Shown one piece after another: positions 36,947 through 46,421 of a DNA stretch of 64,000 nt. The position numbers were made by a program, and so were the translations under genes. Below the pieces are notes generated by a model. It had not been told where the DNA came from, did no database searches, and was given only the letters and a program-made list of their open reading frames with translations. Each line of letters begins with the position of its first letter. Position 1 is the first letter of the stretch. The DNA comes from Cystobacter fuscus DSM 2262 (lineage in GTDB: Bacteria; Myxococcota; Myxococcia; Myxococcales; Myxococcaceae): the NCBI RefSeq assembly GCF_000335475.2, contig NZ_ANAH02000011.1:430207-494206 (forward strand). Direction: 5' to 3'.

Positions 36947-38410
36947 ATGGGCAAGACGACGGGTTTCCAGGAGTGGCAGCACGTGCCCGCGCCGAAGCGG
37001 GAGAAGTCCGAGCGCCTCAAGGACTGGCGCGAGTTCACCCTCCCCCTGCCCGCCGACGAGGCGAAGCGGCAGGCGGGGCGATGTATGGACTGTGGTGTGC
37101 CCTTCTGTCACCAGGGCTGTCCGCTGGGCAATCCCATCCCCGAGTTCAACGACGCGGTGTACCGGGGCAAGTGGAAGGAGGCCTTCCTCGCGCTCAGCGG
37201 CACCCACAACTTCCCCGAGTTCACCGGCCGCCTGTGCCCCGCGCCCTGCGAGGCCGCGTGCGTGCTCAGCATCGATCAGGATCCCGTCACCATCGAGCAG
37301 ATGGAGAAGGAGATCATCGAGCGCGCCTTCGCGGAAGGGTGGGTGAAGGCCCATCCGCCCGCGCACCGCACCGGCAAGCGCGTGGCGGTGGTGGGCTCGG
37401 GCCCGGCGGGGCTCGCGGCGGCGGCGCAGCTCAACCAGGCGGGTCACCACGTCACCGTGTTCGAGCGGGATGACCGTCCGGGCGGCATGCTTCGCTACGG
37501 CATCCCCGACTTCAAGCTGGAGAAGTCCGTCATCGACCGGCGGATCAAGCTCCTGGAGCAGGAGGGTATCGAGTTCCGCTGCGGCGTGGACGTGAGCCGC
37601 GAGCCGGGCTGGCGCGCGTTGCGCGAGCAGTACGACGCGCTGGTGCTGGCCGTGGGCGCCCAGCGCGGCAAGGATCTCCCCGTGCCCGGGCGCGAGCTGT
37701 CCGGCGTGGTGATGGCCATGGACTACCTGACGCACCAGAACCGGGTGGTGGCAGGGCTCGCCTCGCTCGAGCCCCGGTTCAACGCGGCCGGCAAGCGGGT
37801 GATCATCCTCGGCGGTGGCGACACGGGCTCGGACTGCCTGGGTACGGCGCTGCGTCAGGGCGCGGCGCACGTGATGCAGGTGTCGTACGCGCCCCCGCCC
37901 CCCGCGGTGCGGGCGCTGAACAACCCGTGGCCCCGCTGGCCGCTCGTCTTCCGCACCTCGTCCAGCCAGGAGGAAGGCGGCCAGCGCGAGTTCGGTCTGG
38001 TCACCCAGCGCCTGGAGGGGCAGGACGGCCAGCTCAAGGCCTTGCACTCGGTGAAGGTGGAGCTGACGACCGGGACGGACGGCAAGCCCGCGCTCGCGGA
38101 GATTCCCGGCTCGCAGACGGCCCACCCGGTGGACCTGCTCGTGCTCGCCATTGGCTTCACGGGAACGGACAGCCACACGCTGTCCGAGGAGCTGGGGGTG
38201 AAGCTCACTCCCCGGGGCACCGTGCAGGTGGACTCCCACTTCGCCACCTCGGCGGACGGTGTGTTCTGCGCGGGTGATGCGAGCCGCGGGGCAAGCCTCG
38301 TCGTCTGGGCATTCGCGGATGGGCGCGAGACGGCCCGCTCCGTCGACGCGTACCTCTCCCGGGGCACCTCCGCGCTGCCCACGCGCGGCAAGGACTGCGC
38401 CGTCGGCTGA
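36947..38410 (+). CDS. gltD: glutamate synthase (NADPH) small subunit
   Basis: 487 residues, ATG 36947. It passes electrons from NADPH through FAD and 4Fe-4S clusters to GltB. The N-terminal cluster ligands are in C-M-D-C-G-V-P-F-C-H-Q-G-C-P and C-P-A-P-C-E-A-A-C. The FAD Rossmann motif is V-V-G-S-G-P-A-G-L-A-A-A; the NADPH motif is I-L-G-G-G-D-T-G-S-D-C; the C-terminal FAD contact is F-C-A-G-D-A-S-R-G. It lies three bases after gltB, so expression is almost certainly coupled. Confidence 0.97.
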   Translation: MGKTTGFQEWQHVPAPKREKSERLKDWREFTLPLPADEAKRQAGRCMDCGVPFCHQGCPLGNPIPEFNDAVYRGKWKEAFLALSGTHNFPEFTGRLCPAPCEAACVLSIDQDPVTIEQMEKEIIERAFAEGWVKAHPPAHRTGKRVAVVGSGPAGLAAAAQLNQAGHHVTVFERDDRPGGMLRYGIPDFKLEKSVIDRRIKLLEQEGIEFRCGVDVSREPGWRALREQYDALVLAVGAQRGKDLPVPGRELSGVVMAMDYLTHQNRVVAGLASLEPRFNAAGKRVIILGGGDTGSDCLGTALRQGAAHVMQVSYAPPPPAVRALNNPWPRWPLVFRTSSSQEEGGQREFGLVTQRLEGQDGQLKALHSVKVELTTGTDGKPALAEIPGSQTAHPVDLLVLAIGFTGTDSHTLSEELGVKLTPRGTVQVDSHFATSADGVFCAGDASRGASLVVWAFADGRETARSVDAYLSRGTSALPTRGKDCAVG

Positions 38411-38522
38411 GGCGCCCGGCTGAAGTGTGTGCTTCCCGTCCTTGGACGCATCGAGGCGGGGTGAGCGCGCGGGGTCTTCGCTAGCCTCGCGCCGCTTCAA
38501 CCCCCCTCGAGGAGGCGCACAC

Positions 38523-39137
38523 ATGAAGGTCTACGGTCATCCGATGAGCACCTGCACCCGCAAGGTGCTCACCACGCTGGCGGAGAAGGGTCACACGTCG
38601 CACGAGTTCGTGCTGGTGGACCTCATGAAGGGCGAGCAGAAGTCGCCCCAGTACCTGGCCAAGCATCCCTTCGGCGTCGTTCCCTTCCTGGAGGATGACG
38701 GCTTCTCGATGTACGAGTCGCGCGCCATCATCCGCTACCTGGACGCGCGGCTGCCGGGCCCCAAGCTCACCCCCAGTGACTACCCCTCGCTCGGCCGCAT
38801 GGAGCAGTGGATCAGCGTCGAGCAGTCCAACTTCACGCCCCACTGCATGGACATCGTCCGTGAGCTGGTGTTCAAGCGCGGCGGCAAGCCCGACCTGGAC
38901 AAGGTGAACAAGGGCCGGGATGGCTGTGCCCGGGCACTCGACGTCGTCGACCGGGCCCTCCTGTCGCAGGGCCACCTCGCGGGGGATCTCTTCTCGCTCG
39001 CGGACATCTGTTGGCTGCCCTACCTGCAGTACCTCTCGATGACGCCCCATGCCTCGCTCATCACCGAGCGTCCCCACGTGAGTTCCTGGTGGCGGCGCAT
39101 CAGCGCCCGCCCCTCGTGGAAGAAGGTCACGGGGTAG
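38523..39137 (+). CDS. glutathione S-transferase family protein
   Basis: 204 residues from ATG 38523 with GAGGAGG upstream. Thioredoxin-fold N-terminal domain: V-Y-G-H-P-M-S-T-C-T-R-K-V, cis-Pro in F-G-V-V-P-F-L-E, and the glutathione-binding Y-E-S-R-A-I-I-R-Y. The helical C-terminal domain has L-F-S-L-A-D-I-C-W-L-P-Y. It is most like phi/theta-type bacterial transferases. The Ser-Thr-Cys near the first helix is the likely active site. Physiological substrate unknown. Confidence 0.92.
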   Translation: MKVYGHPMSTCTRKVLTTLAEKGHTSHEFVLVDLMKGEQKSPQYLAKHPFGVVPFLEDDGFSMYESRAIIRYLDARLPGPKLTPSDYPSLGRMEQWISVEQSNFTPHCMDIVRELVFKRGGKPDLDKVNKGRDGCARALDVVDRALLSQGHLAGDLFSLADICWLPYLQYLSMTPHASLITERPHVSSWWRRISARPSWKKVTG

Positions 39138-39236
39138 TCCGGGTCTCTCCGGCGGGACGGTGCCTTCCCGGCTGCCCTGCATGATGGCGGGTTCGGAAAC
39201 GAGCCCCCAGCGCCTCCGGGAGTTATCCTGGAGGTC

Positions 39237-42200
39237 ATGTCGCGGCAACCACTTGCGAAGTCGTCCTCGTCCTTCCCCTCCCGGCTGTCTTCCTGGCTCA
39301 CGCCGTCTCGGTTGAGAGAACTCGTGGAGGCCCGGGTCTACGCCCGGGGCGAGGAGCTGGCGGACTCGGGGGGCGTGACGAAGTGGTCGGTGACGCCCAC
39401 GGGCCTGGAGGGAGATGTCCGAGGCCCGGGCCGAGCGCTCCACGACGTCGTGCTCTCCGTGGACGAGCAGGGCCTGGATGGGGATTGCTCCTGCGAGCGC
39501 TACCTCCTGAGTGGGTTCTGCGAGCATCTGGTGGCGCTGGCCCTGGTGTGGAACAGGGCCCAGGCGCCCGAGAAGCCCGCCGAGTCCACCTCGTCGCGGC
39601 CGCGGACTCCAGAACAGGTACGGGCGTGGCTGGCGGAGCATCAGGTTGCCCACTTGGTGCGCGTGCCCCTGATGGAGGTGAAGCCCTTCCTGCCTCACTC
39701 GACCGAGTGGCTCCACCTCCTGTTCCGGATCGCCCATCACCCCCTGGTCTCGCTCCTGGACGGGACCCTGCGGCCCTCCTTCCTGAATCCCCCTCGCATT
39801 GACGTGCTGGAACGCGCGGCCTGGGCCCGGGTGGAGGCCGAGGTCGAGTCCGTGCGTCGGGGACTGGAGCGCGAGCGTCTCCATCCAGGGCCTCCACCTC
39901 CCACGGACGCGCGCCTCGCTCCCCTGGTCCAGGCGCTGCACCGGCTCCGGGCCCGGGTGCGTGAGCACGTCGTGCCCCGGGAGCTGCCCACGAGTTCCCT
40001 CACCTTCGTCATTCATGGCGAGCCTCCCGCCTTCCTCGTGTACGAGCTGCCTCCTGGCCATGCGCACATGACGGTGGGGGAGGCGCCTGCCTCGCGGGCG
40101 GTGAGGGTGGAGCTGTCGCGAGTGCTCGAGGGCGGGGAGGCGGTGGTGTGCTCGCACTGCGATCCCTCGCGTCCCGCGCGCTGTGTGCATGCCGTGTCCG
40201 CGCTGGACCGGGTGATGGAGACCCTGAGCGAGACGCGGCGGGCGGAGGAGAATGCCCGGCTCGCCGAGCGGCTCTTCGTGGAGCCGGGCCGCAAGCTCCT
40301 GGAGGCACTGGACAAGGCCCGGGTGTTGGCGGACGTCCGCTCCGCTCCGGCTTCGGGCGCCCAGGTGAGCTTCCGTCTGGAAGGGGTGGAGTCCGGCGCG
40401 CCCCGGTTGCGGCCCCTGCTGCACCGGCCCGCGAAGAAGGGAGGCGTGTCGAAGGGGAGCCTCGTGTCGCCCCGTGACACGGCCGAGGCCCGTGAGCTTC
40501 TCACCTGCCCCGAGGAAGAGCAGGCGCTCGAGCTGTGCCTGTTGATGGAGCGGCAATACGGCGCGGCCGAGCGTCACCCCTTGCTGGTGCAGGCCTTGAA
40601 GCTGCTCGCGCACGGCCACCGGTTGGTGCTCGACTCACGGCGGGACACTCCACTCCGGGTGCGCGCCCTGCCGCTCGGCTTCTCTCTCGATGAGGGGGAG
40701 CCGGATGAGGACGAGCTGTGGGTGGAGCCGAGCGTGGAGGGCCTCGCGGTGCTGGAGTGGGCCCGGGAGAAGCTGCGCGACCGCTCTCCCCTGCCGTGGC
40801 TGCTCGTGCACGGCGAGGCGCCCGAGCCGCCGGAGTTGGTGCTGGTGTCCGTCTCTCCCGCGGCCATGGCGGTGTTGAGCACCGTGGTGGAGCAGGGCGG
40901 CCGGCTGCCGCTCGCGTGGCGCGCGGAGCTGTTGGATCGGCTCGGCGGCGTGGAGTCGGCCTTTCCACTCTCCCTGCCACCCTCCCTGGAAGGGCGCGAG
41001 GTACCGGCCGAGCCGGGACTGCTGCTGCGCCTGCGGCCCACGGGAGCGGAGTCCCTGGAGGGACAGTGGTTCGCGCGGCCCCTGTCCGGGGCTCGGCCCC
41101 GAGTGCCGGGAGAGGGGGTCGACATCGTCCGGGGCTCGCGCGAGGGCGAGCGCGTGTGGACGCGCCGGAACCTGGAGGACGAGCGGGCCCGGGTGGCCAC
41201 GGCGATGCAGTGGCTGGGCCTGCCGATGGTGGAGCCGGGCCGCTTCGAGCTGATGGGGGCGGAGGCGTCGCTTGGTTTCCTGGAGCGCCTGGAGGAGCCG
41301 GAGCGCCCCGCGTGGGACGTGGAGTGGGAGGAGCGTCCCTGGCGCCTGGTGCGGACACCGGAGGCAAAGGGGTTGAAGGTGTCGGTGCAGCGGGAGCGGG
41401 ATTGGTTCAGCGTGAAAGGGGGTGTGAAGGTCGAGGACGAGCGGGTGGAACTGGCGGTGCTGCTGGACGCGCTGCGGCGGGGCCACCGGTACGTCCCCCT
41501 GGGCAAGGGCCGGTGGCTGCGGATCACCCAGGCGCTGCGCGGGCAACTCCAGCCGCTGGCGGACGTGGCGCATGCCTCGCGTGGCCATTGGGAAGTGGGG
41601 GCGGCGGCGGTGCCCGCGCTGGACGCGCTGGCCGAGGCGGGCGCCGACGTCGAGGCGCCTCCGGACTGGCGCCGGCTGGCCGGACGCATCCGGAAGGCGG
41701 GGCGCTTGGAGGTGCCGGTGCCCGCCGGGCTTCGGGCCGAGCTGCGTGACTACCAGCGCGAGGGCTTCGAGTGGATGGCACGGCTGGCCGAGTGGGGTGG
41801 GGGAGGGTGCCTGGCGGACGACATGGGGCTGGGCAAGACGTTGCAGACGCTCGCGCTGCTGCTGCGCCGCGCGCACGAGGGCCCCGCGTTGGTGGTGGCG
41901 CCCACCTCGGTGTGCTTCAACTGGCTGCGCGAGGCGGAGCGCTTCACGCCGTCCTTGAAGATGCATGCCTACCGGGACGCGGAGCGCGAGGCGTTGTTGT
42001 CCCGTGTGGGCCCGGGGGACGTGGTGGTGGTGAGCTACGGCCTGCTGACGCGCGAGCTGGAGCGCTTCACGCCCGTGTCCTTCGCCACGCTGGTGTTGGA
42101 CGAGGCCCAGGCGGTGAAGAATCCCGACACGGCCCGGGCCCGGGCGTTGTGCTCGCTCCAGGCCGAGGCGCGCATCGCGCTCTCGGGCACGCCGGTGGAG

Positions 42201-43127
42201 AACCGCCTGTCGGAGCTGTGGAGTCTCTTCCGGCTCGTCTTTCCGGGGCTGCTGGGCAGCCGGGAGTCCTTCCGCCAGCGCTTCGCGGGACCCATCGAGC
42301 GCGACAAGGATCCCGAGGCGCGCGCGGCGCTGGCGCGGCTGGTGCGGCCCTTCCTGTTGCGGCGCACCAAGGCGCAGGTGGCGCGCGAGCTGCCCGCCCG
42401 CGTGGAGACGGTGGTGCCCATCACCCTGTCCGAGGCGGAGCGCCGGCTGTACGAGGACACGCGCCTGGCGGCGCTCGATCGCATCGCGAAGGCGGAGGGC
42501 CCGGAGAAGCGCTTCGCGGTGCTGGCGGCCCTCACGCGCTTGCGGCTGGCGGCGTGTCACCCGCGGTTCGTGGACGCGGACTCCCCGGTGCCGTCCTCCA
42601 AGCTGGAGCGCCTGCTGGAGCTGGTGGACGGGCTGCGCGCCGAGGGGGGCCGGGCGCTCGTCTTCAGCCAGTTCGTCAAGCACCTGACCCTGGTGCGCGA
42701 GGCCCTGGAGGCGCGGGGCGTGTCCTCGCAATACCTGGATGGGGGGACACCGGCCGCCGAGCGGGAGGCACGCGTGGCGGCCTTCCAGGGCGGTGAGGGG
42801 GATGTCTTCCTCATCTCCCTGAAGGCGGGCGGCACGGGCCTCAACCTCACCGCGGCGGACCATGTCTTCCACCTGGACCCCTGGTGGAACCCGGCGGCCG
42901 AGGATCAGGCCACGGATCGGGCCCACCGCATCGGCCAGACCCGGCCCGTCACGGTGATGCGCCTCATCGCCGAGGGCACCATCGAGGAGGCGATCCTCGC
43001 GTTGCATGAGGAGAAGCGCGACCTGGCCAGCAGCCTGCTGTCGGACGCGGACGGGGCCGCGGCGCTCTCCACCGAGCAACTCCTGGGCCTCTTGCGCGCG
43101 AGCGCCGATGGGGAGCGTGCTGGCTGA
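39237..43127 (+). CDS. SWIM-SNF2 family helicase-like ATPase
   Basis: 1296 residues from ATG 39237 (GGAGG upstream). A SWIM zinc finger near residue 83 (C-S-C-E-R-Y-L-L-S-G-F-C-E-H) is followed by about 750 residues of poorly conserved sequence, then the SNF2 motor from about 840: D-M-G-L-G-K-T-L-Q-T (motif I), L-D-E-A-Q (motif II), S-G-T-P-V-E-N (III), L-V-F-S-Q-F, S-L-K-A-G-G-T-G-L-N-L and H-R-I-G-Q-T-R-P (VI). Such proteins move on DNA or remodel nucleoprotein and are often linked to repair or transcription. No operon partner is evident. Confidence 0.94.
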   Translation: MSRQPLAKSSSSFPSRLSSWLTPSRLRELVEARVYARGEELADSGGVTKWSVTPTGLEGDVRGPGRALHDVVLSVDEQGLDGDCSCERYLLSGFCEHLVALALVWNRAQAPEKPAESTSSRPRTPEQVRAWLAEHQVAHLVRVPLMEVKPFLPHSTEWLHLLFRIAHHPLVSLLDGTLRPSFLNPPRIDVLERAAWARVEAEVESVRRGLERERLHPGPPPPTDARLAPLVQALHRLRARVREHVVPRELPTSSLTFVIHGEPPAFLVYELPPGHAHMTVGEAPASRAVRVELSRVLEGGEAVVCSHCDPSRPARCVHAVSALDRVMETLSETRRAEENARLAERLFVEPGRKLLEALDKARVLADVRSAPASGAQVSFRLEGVESGAPRLRPLLHRPAKKGGVSKGSLVSPRDTAEARELLTCPEEEQALELCLLMERQYGAAERHPLLVQALKLLAHGHRLVLDSRRDTPLRVRALPLGFSLDEGEPDEDELWVEPSVEGLAVLEWAREKLRDRSPLPWLLVHGEAPEPPELVLVSVSPAAMAVLSTVVEQGGRLPLAWRAELLDRLGGVESAFPLSLPPSLEGREVPAEPGLLLRLRPTGAESLEGQWFARPLSGARPRVPGEGVDIVRGSREGERVWTRRNLEDERARVATAMQWLGLPMVEPGRFELMGAEASLGFLERLEEPERPAWDVEWEERPWRLVRTPEAKGLKVSVQRERDWFSVKGGVKVEDERVELAVLLDALRRGHRYVPLGKGRWLRITQALRGQLQPLADVAHASRGHWEVGAAAVPALDALAEAGADVEAPPDWRRLAGRIRKAGRLEVPVPAGLRAELRDYQREGFEWMARLAEWGGGGCLADDMGLGKTLQTLALLLRRAHEGPALVVAPTSVCFNWLREAERFTPSLKMHAYRDAEREALLSRVGPGDVVVVSYGLLTRELERFTPVSFATLVLDEAQAVKNPDTARARALCSLQAEARIALSGTPVENRLSELWSLFRLVFPGLLGSRESFRQRFAGPIERDKDPEARAALARLVRPFLLRRTKAQVARELPARVETVVPITLSEAERRLYEDTRLAALDRIAKAEGPEKRFAVLAALTRLRLAACHPRFVDADSPVPSSKLERLLELVDGLRAEGGRALVFSQFVKHLTLVREALEARGVSSQYLDGGTPAAEREARVAAFQGGEGDVFLISLKAGGTGLNLTAADHVFHLDPWWNPAAEDQATDRAHRIGQTRPVTVMRLIAEGTIEEAILALHEEKRDLASSLLSDADGAAALSTEQLLGLLRASADGERAG

Positions 43128-43314
43128 GCGGAGGTTTTCGCGCGGAGTGCTTCGCGGGCGGCCTCCCTCCGCCGCCTCGTCGCGGGGGGGAAGAGCGGGT
43201 AGGGGAGGACGCGCGCGCGGGGGCAGTGCTAGGGTGCCCATCGGAATCGGCGTCTGGGGCGGGCTCGCGGACGCCGGACCGGTGAAATGGCCGCGGATTG
43301 ACTGGAGGGACGGG

Positions 43315-44595
43315 TTGGGCACGCTCCTGAAAGGTGGCATCGTCGTCGAACTCGAGCCGGCGCACGTCGAGCGTGTGGACCTGCGCATCGAGGGCGAGCG
43401 CATCGTGGCGCGGGGTCCCGACCTCCAGGCGGCGCCGGACGACGAGGTGGTGGCGCTCTCGGGCAAGCTCGTCTTTCCGGGCCTGGTGAGCGCGCACCAG
43501 CGGCTGAGCGCGAGCCTGGGGCGGGGCATGCCCCGGCCGAAGCTCGAGGGCTACCAGGAACTGGTGGACAAGGTGCGCTGGCGCTACGAGGACGCGCTGG
43601 ACCTGGACGCGGTGCAGGTGGCCGCCACGGCGGGGGGCGTGGAGGCGCTGCAGTGCGGCACCACCACGCTCTTCGATCTGCACTCCTCGCCCCGGGCCGT
43701 CCAGGGCTCGCTCTTGCGCGCGGCCCGCGGGCTGCACGAGGTGGGCGTGCGCGGGGTGCTCTCCTACGCGGTGTCGGATCGCCGGGGAGCGCTGGGGCGC
43801 GAGGAGGGGTTGGACGAGACGGTGTCCTTCGCGCGCAAGGCGCGGGGCCGGCTGCGCGGGCAGGTGGGCGCGGCGCCGCTGTTCACCGTGGGCAAGGAGG
43901 CCCTGGAGGGCCTGACCGAGGCGGTGAAGAGCACGGGCGTGGGCCTGCACGTGCCCCTGGCGGAGGATCCGCTGGACGAGAAACTGTCGGTGGAGCGCTA
44001 CGGCGGCTCTCCGGTGGCGCGGCTGGTGGAGGGCGGGCTGCTGTCTCCCCAGACGGTGCTGGTGCACGTGGGCCACCTGGCGTGGCCGGAGCTCGCGCAG
44101 TTGTTGCCCACGGGGGCGTGGCTCGTGCACACGCCGCGCTCCAACATGGAGTCCGAGGTGGGCTATGCGCCGGCGCTGAAGTTCGGCCACCGGGCGACGC
44201 TGGGGGCGGACGGGGTGAGCGCGGACATGTTCGCCGAGGCCCAGGCGGCGTGGCTGCGCTCGCGCGACGCGGGACAGCCCATCGACGTGTTGCGCTACCT
44301 GGCCAATGGCCAGCGCCTGGCCTCGCAGGCCTTCGGGTTGCAGATTGGCGCCATGCGCGAGGGCGCGGTGGCGGACCTGCTCGTCATGGACTACCTGCCG
44401 GCCACGCCGCTCACGGCGGAGAACCTGGCGTGGCACGTGGTGTTCGGCCTGGGCTCGCGCCATGTGGAGTCGGTGATGGTGGATGGGGTGTGGCGGGTGT
44501 GGGCGCGCCGGCCCCTCTCGGTCAACCCATCCGTGGTGGCCGAGCAGGCGCGGGAGGCCGCCGCCGCCATCTGGGCGCGCATGGGAGAGAAGTGA
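43315..44595 (+). CDS. SsnA-like amidohydrolase with altered metal site
   Basis: About 426 residues. TTG 43315 has GGAGGG five bases upstream and puts L-L-K-G-G at the usual position; GTG 43282 is an alternative. The overall frame is the SsnA/chlorohydrolase type of the amidohydrolase superfamily. The usual N-A-H-T-H reads S-A-H-Q-R, and the usual H-I-H-V-A-E reads H-V-P-L-A-E, while V-H-V-G-H-L and the late Asp in G-A-D-G-V are kept. At least two expected metal or base histidines are therefore missing. It may be inactive or have a changed mechanism. Confidence 0.8.
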   Translation: MGTLLKGGIVVELEPAHVERVDLRIEGERIVARGPDLQAAPDDEVVALSGKLVFPGLVSAHQRLSASLGRGMPRPKLEGYQELVDKVRWRYEDALDLDAVQVAATAGGVEALQCGTTTLFDLHSSPRAVQGSLLRAARGLHEVGVRGVLSYAVSDRRGALGREEGLDETVSFARKARGRLRGQVGAAPLFTVGKEALEGLTEAVKSTGVGLHVPLAEDPLDEKLSVERYGGSPVARLVEGGLLSPQTVLVHVGHLAWPELAQLLPTGAWLVHTPRSNMESEVGYAPALKFGHRATLGADGVSADMFAEAQAAWLRSRDAGQPIDVLRYLANGQRLASQAFGLQIGAMREGAVADLLVMDYLPATPLTAENLAWHVVFGLGSRHVESVMVDGVWRVWARRPLSVNPSVVAEQAREAAAAIWARMGEK

Positions 44596-44696
44596 AGCCT
44601 GGCGGTAAGGGGCGCTCCGGGCCCAGATGACCGGTGGACAGGCCGACAGGGTGGGGGCTTGGGTACACCCGGGCGGGAAGTGATAAGCCTCCGGGC

Positions 44697-45230
44697 ATGC
44701 TCAATTCCATGCTCGTAGCGGGCTTCCTCATGGGAGCCACCCCCCAGGTCGGCCAGGTCGCGCCGGACTTCACGGTGAAGGACACCTCCGGCAAGAGCTA
44801 CACCCTGTCGGAGATGGTGAAGACGGGTCCGGTCATCCTCGCCTTCTTCCCCAAGGCCTTCACCGGCGGCTGCACGAAGGAACTCGCGGCGTACACGGAG
44901 CGGTACGCGGACTTGCAGAAGCTCGACGGGCAGTTGCTCGCCGTGAGCACGGACGCACCGCAGGATCTGGTGAAGTTCAAGGAGTCGCTCAAGGCGCCCT
45001 TCGCCTTCGTGCCGGATCCGGACGCGACGCTCACCAGCCTCTATGACGTGAAGATGCCGGTGATGAACCTGGCCAATCGCTACACGTTCGTGATTGGCGA
45101 GGAGCGCAAGATCCTCAAGGTGGACGAGGGCAAGGACGCCATCGATCCCAAGGCCGCCATTGCCGCCTGCCCGCTGCGCAAGAAGGCCGACGCGGCGGCG
45201 AAGGACGCGACGAAGGCTCCCGCGAAGTAA
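44697..45230 (+). CDS. peroxiredoxin (AhpC/TSA family)
   Basis: 177 residues from ATG 44697. Thioredoxin-like fold with the peroxidatic Cys in [13 protein letters not shown]; the usual P-x-x-x-T-x-x-C motif is modified by a Gly-Gly. There is A-P-D-F-T-V-K-D upstream and a possible resolving Cys late in A-A-C-P-L-R-K. It opens with a short hydrophobic stretch ([10 protein letters not shown]), perhaps a signal anchor, and ends in a Lys/Ala-rich tail. It reduces peroxides using thioredoxin-type donors. It is the last gene before the accessory region. Confidence 0.88.
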   Translation: MLNSMLVAGFLMGATPQVGQVAPDFTVKDTSGKSYTLSEMVKTGPVILAFFPKAFTGGCTKELAAYTERYADLQKLDGQLLAVSTDAPQDLVKFKESLKAPFAFVPDPDATLTSLYDVKMPVMNLANRYTFVIGEERKILKVDEGKDAIDPKAAIAACPLRKKADAAAKDATKAPAK

Positions 45231-45329
45231 CAGGCGCTGACCCACGCGCTGGCCCGCTGGGCCTCGAGGGGCCCAGTGCGTGGCGCGCGTCCGCTCTGCG
45301 GGGTCACGTGGAGCGGGCCGGGTCAGCAC

Positions 45330-45361
45330 CTGGAGGCGGCGGGAATCGAACCCGCCGCCTG
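45330..45361 (-). other. tRNA/tmRNA 3'-end remnant, candidate attachment site
   Basis: Read on the minus strand, a T-arm (GCGGG-TTCGATT-CCCGC) is followed by CGCCTCCA, the form of an acceptor 3' strand of a tRNA or of tmRNA. The next bases are GG rather than CCA. No D- or anticodon arm and no matching 5' acceptor strand (GGAGGCG or GGGGGCG) was found within about 80 bases, so it is a fragment. Such 3' ends are classical integrase targets, and the accessory region begins here. Confidence 0.5.
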
Positions 45362-45412
45362 GTACTCCCAGAGGGAAGCTGGCGGAGTTTCGTGGGAGAC
45401 TGGCGGTAGCGT

Positions 45413-46249
45413 GTGCCCTGGCGAGGTGTGGCCGGGGAGGGGCAGGTGGGGGAGCGCGGGTGGGAGTACCGGCGGAGACAGCCGGAGGGGACGGTGTGGT
45501 ATGCGGCGGTGAGGGACCATCTGGCCACGCTGCTGGCGGAGGCGAGCGAGCTGGGGCGCGGCCTGCCCCGGTACGTGGAGCGGGACTTCGCCAGGTACCT
45601 GGAGTGTGGAGTGTTGGCGCACGGCTTCGCGCGGGTGCGCTGCGAGAGTTGCAAGGACGAGCTTCTTGTCGCCTTCTCGTGCAAGGGGCGAGGGGTCTGT
45701 CCCTCCTGCAACGCGAAGCGCGCGCATATGACGGCGGTGCACCTGATGGAGCGGGTGCTGCCGCACGTGCCCTACCGGCAGTGGACGCTGTCCTTTCCGC
45801 ACCGGGTGCGCTGGGTGTTGCTCAAGGACGTGGGACTGCTCTCGGACGTCCTCACTGTCTTCTTGCGCGCGGTGTTCGCCCTGCAGCGCCGGAGGGCACG
45901 GCGGCAGGGCCTGCGGGGTGGGCAGGCCGGGGCCGTGTCGTTCATCCAGTTCTTCGGCTCGGCGTTGCAAGTGACGCCTCACTTCCACTCGCTGGTGCCG
46001 GACGGCGTCTTCGTGCCGGAGGAGGGTGGCGTGCGCTTCGAGCCGTTCTGTGGCCGCCCCCTGGAGGGGCCCTCTGGGCCGGCGTGTGCCCCATGGGGCT
46101 GCACCGCGTCTCCTCTGGCCCGGCACACAGCCCTCATGACACCCGTCCACAGCCCTCCTCGCCCCCTCGGCTCCAGCCCTCTCCCTCCACACGGCCCCCA
46201 TTCCGCCTATACGCCGGGGTGGCGCGGGTGGGGAGTCGACCACGCGTGA
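45413..46249 (+). mobile_element. IS91-type transposase, N-terminal fragment, disrupted
   Basis: The open frame codes for 278 residues, of which about the first 212 are transposase. The zinc-finger region shows [16 protein letters not shown] and [11 protein letters not shown], and the rolling-circle domain shows [13 protein letters not shown] and P-H-F-H-S-L-V-P-D-G-V-F-V. After F-E-P-F the frame enters the 150-bp repeat at 46048 and stays open by chance to 46249. The rest of the transposase is missing. A C-terminal fragment lies at 55026-55557. Confidence 0.85.
46048..46197 (+). repeat. 150-bp repeat R, left copy
   Basis: 149 of 150 bases are identical to 55334-55483, in the same orientation 9286 bases away. 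It contains the palindrome GCCCCATGGGGC and the hairpin GCCCC-CTGGA-GGGGC. It cuts the transposase frame after F-E-P-F. Because the second copy cuts another part of an IS91-type transposase, R looks like an independent small mobile repeat. No target-site duplication is evident. Confidence 0.9.
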
Positions 46250-46421
46250 GCCCTTGTGGATGCAGGTGGCGAGACTCAGGCCGCGATGAGCAGACGCGAG
46301 GTTTGTATGCGAACCGGGGGGGCCGAGGCTACGTGTGTAATTGTCCAGACGGATCGGAAACAATCCAGACAAGGCTCCAGCCTCTTTAATTGTACACTTG
46401 GAATGTCATAGGGTTACTCCC

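Noticed and set aside
45330..45690. Full tRNA or tmRNA gene on the minus strand
   Set aside because: Only the T-arm and acceptor 3' strand are present; no 5' acceptor strand or other arms were found and the DNA beyond belongs to the transposase fragment.
46250..46421. IS91 right end or additional gene before vgrG
   Set aside because: The stretch has no coding frame with the window's codon bias and no recognisable IS terminus; it probably holds the vgrG promoter.
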